This document shows positions 63,435 through 64,000 of a stretch of DNA of 64,000 nucleotides, piece after piece. The DNA is taken from NCBI GenBank assembly GCA_041395845.1, contig JAWKZS010000011.1:62001-126000 (forward strand), written 5' to 3'. How positions within the stretch are numbered: position 1 is the first letter of the stretch; every line of letters begins with the position of its first letter. The notes beneath the pieces were generated by a model. It was not told where the DNA came from. It did no database searches and was given only the letters and a program-made list of their open reading frames with translations. The position numbers were made by a program, and so were the translations under genes. The DNA is from Ch67 sp041395845 (GTDB lineage: Bacteria > Pseudomonadota > Gammaproteobacteria > Pseudomonadales > Ketobacteraceae).

Positions 63435-64000
63435 CTAATCGCCCTGTTTGGCCGTCAGACTCTGGGCAATCAGCGGGGCCAGGGCCTGGTCGATCCAGTC
63501 CAGCGCTTCAGCGCGATGAACGCCCTCCAGCGCCAGATAGTTATCGAGCCCTCCGATCAATTCATAGCCAAAGCGGGCCAGACGCTGCAGGCGATCCTCG
63601 GGCCACTCACTACCAGCCGCCGTCAGCAGGTGGGCAAGGATGCGCGACATGCGTTCGCCGTGATCGAGCCGCAATGGCTGCAGTTCCGGATAGAAATCCA
63701 GGGCTTTCGTCAGTGCCGTGGCCAGCGTTCGTTCCTGCGGTTTCTCTGGATCGCCGTAGACAATCGCAAGCAGTTCGGCAAAGACCGAGCGCCAGGATTC
63801 CGCCTGCAGATTGCGCTGGGCAACGGCGGAAAACTGCTCGCGCAAGTCGGTGAGCCAGGCATCGGCCAGGGCCTCGATAATGGCAATGTTGTTGGGGAAA
63901 TAGGAATAGACCGAGCCCACGGGTACCTGGGCCAGGTCCGCGACGCGAATACAGGTAACCGCATCAACACCCTGTTTTTCAATAAGTTCGCGGGCAGCCG
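63435..64000 (-). CDS. TetR-family regulator, N-terminus beyond the window
   Basis: The frame runs from the right edge to a stop at 63435. The visible start AARELIEKQGVDAVTCIRVA leads into DLAQVPVGSVYSYFPNN, the HTH of TetR proteins, and a C-terminal ligand domain of about 140 residues follows. An internal GTG at 63920 would cut the HTH and is not the start. Its targets are unknown; the VOC gene is 78 bases downstream. Confidence 0.85.
   Translation of the reverse strand, partial: AARELIEKQGVDAVTCIRVADLAQVPVGSVYSYFPNNIAIIEALADAWLTDLREQFSAVAQRNLQAESWRSVFAELLAIVYGDPEKPQERTLATALTKALDFYPELQPLRLDHGERMSRILAHLLTAAGSEWPEDRLQRLARFGYELIGGLDNYLALEGVHRAEALDWIDQALAPLIAQSLTAKQGD

Overview
The window looks like the chromosome of a wax-ester-storing, probably hydrocarbon- or lipid-degrading gammaproteobacterium related to Pseudomonas, Marinobacter or Alcanivorax. 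Two things point there. The core gene order cca, pteridine reductase, folK, folB, plsY, tsaD, rpsU, yqeY, dnaG, rpoD, tRNA(CAT) is the pseudomonad arrangement. The 661-residue two-domain fatty acyl-CoA reductase closely resembles the Marinobacter enzyme. The species cannot be fixed from the sequence alone.

Layout. 1-14.8 kb is a housekeeping and lipid region: an acyl-CoA dehydrogenase start, a PilZ protein, lytic transglycosylases Slt and MltC, a serine hydrolase, two ABC1/UbiB-type kinases flanking an acyltransferase/epimerase pair, and a secreted MORN-repeat protein. 14.8-20.7 kb holds a wax-ester operon (WS/DGAT, then fatty acyl-CoA reductase) divergent from a FabR-like TetR regulator. A near-perfect FabR-type palindrome lies on the predicted start of the wax operon. 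20.8-30.6 kb is the conserved core with tRNA maturation, folate, phospholipid and the rpsU-dnaG-rpoD genes, closed by two tRNAs with CAT anticodons.

30.9-50.1 kb is an accessory island beginning at the second tRNA. A small HTH regulator leads a type I restriction-modification locus in which hsdS and hsdM are separated by two further predicted defence modules: SIR2-HerA, and an AAA ATPase/subtilase pair of the IetAS type. Behind it, on the opposite strand, lie a chimeric remnant (regulator head joined to a TniQ tail), then TniQ, a TnsC-like ATPase and a TnsB/TniA-like transposase with an N-terminal TnsA-like nuclease core. A short integron-cassette fragment follows (GNAT gene, one attC site, a 42-residue membrane protein), with no integrase.

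50.1-58.9 kb is a lower-GC lipid cluster: a TetR regulator divergent from a FadL-type porin, then an Old Yellow Enzyme-type flavoprotein, an RND exporter and a B12-binding radical SAM protein. 58.9-59.9 kb is a graveyard with an HxlR-type tail, a Tn3-like end, a transposase start and a 272-bp miniature element with perfect 34-bp terminal repeats. The window ends with an EF-G paralogue, a peroxiredoxin-like protein, a VOC protein and a partial TetR gene.

Functionally, acyl-CoA from fatty acid or alkane catabolism could be reduced to fatty alcohol and esterified to wax, under a regulator of the family that senses acyl-chain unsaturation. The island carries layered anti-phage functions next to a Tn7-like transposition module that may have moved them.
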